Assembly: GCA_948468325.1 (NCBI GenBank)
Contig: CAOKHR010000181.1
Span: forward strand, 1-5,335
DNA length: 5,335 nucleotides
From: an uncultured Lachnospiraceae bacterium
Lineage (GTDB): Bacteria > Bacillota > Clostridia > Lachnospirales > Lachnospiraceae
Direction: 5' to 3'
The notes beneath the pieces are model-generated. The model saw only the letters and a list, made by a program, of their open reading frames with translations, was not told where the DNA came from and did no database searches. The stretch's first letter is position 1, and each line of letters opens with the position of its first letter. A program made the position numbers and the translations under genes. Below are positions 5,277-5,335 of the stretch, one piece after another.

Positions 5277-5335
5277 GCCTGCACCCTGCTGCTTTTTTTG
5301 CGAAGAATATACAATGTCAAAATCAGAACTACTGC
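5273..5335 (-). CDS. C-terminus of an upstream membrane protein (partial)
   Basis: The last 20 codons of a frame entering from the right edge read as AVVLILTLYIL, a hydrophobic helix, followed by RKKSSRVQA and TGA. This looks like a final transmembrane segment with a short basic cytoplasmic tail. The stop overlaps the peptidase ATG by 4 nt, the arrangement of cotranscribed, coupled genes. Too little is visible to identify the protein; a surface protein with a C-terminal anchor and a polytopic transporter are both possible. A seven-A run (on the minus strand after CGC) sits in the tail, next to the junction with the peptidase. Confidence 0.6.
   Translation of the reverse strand, partial: AVVLILTLYILRKKSSRVQA

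Overview
The window looks like a core-genome segment of a Gram-positive anaerobe of class Clostridia, most likely family Lachnospiraceae. This is inferred from the recA-recX-rny gene order, AGGAGG-type ribosome binding sites on most genes, a Bacillus/Clostridium-type LexA box at recA, TTG and GTG start codons, and protein sequences typical of that group. No 16S or other decisive marker is present, so the family is an inference. Every supported gene reads on the minus strand, so the biology runs from right to left.

Right half (5335 to about 2471): a tightly packed operon. It opens with the last 20 codons of a membrane protein, whose stop overlaps the start of a C39-type papain-like cysteine peptidase homologue (ATGA). 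Then come prfC (release factor 3, TTG start), trxA (thioredoxin with an unusual CMPC active site), and a 31-codon membrane miniprotein too short for usual gene callers. A strong intrinsic terminator at 2471-2511 ends the unit.

Left half (2366 to 1): the DNA-repair unit. A sigma-A-like promoter and a LexA (SOS) box precede recA. recA overlaps recX by 4 nt, so the recombinase and its modulator are made together. Next comes rny (ribonuclease Y), which has its own good promoter (TTGACA-17-TAAAAT) and a GTG start. It runs off the left edge with only its membrane anchor and the start of its coiled coil visible.

The most unusual item lies between recX and rny: a non-coding, highly structured element of about 150 bp (440-592). 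It is bounded by a perfect 14-bp inverted repeat and contains several internal hairpins, including a third copy of the arm that can pair in a competing way. It carries the recX stop codon. A 7-bp direct repeat flanks it, and removing the element in silico with one repeat copy gives a clean, nearly identical recX end. It therefore looks like a small mobile, MITE-like element or a structured RNA inserted at the tail of recX. The rest of the window is conserved housekeeping DNA.
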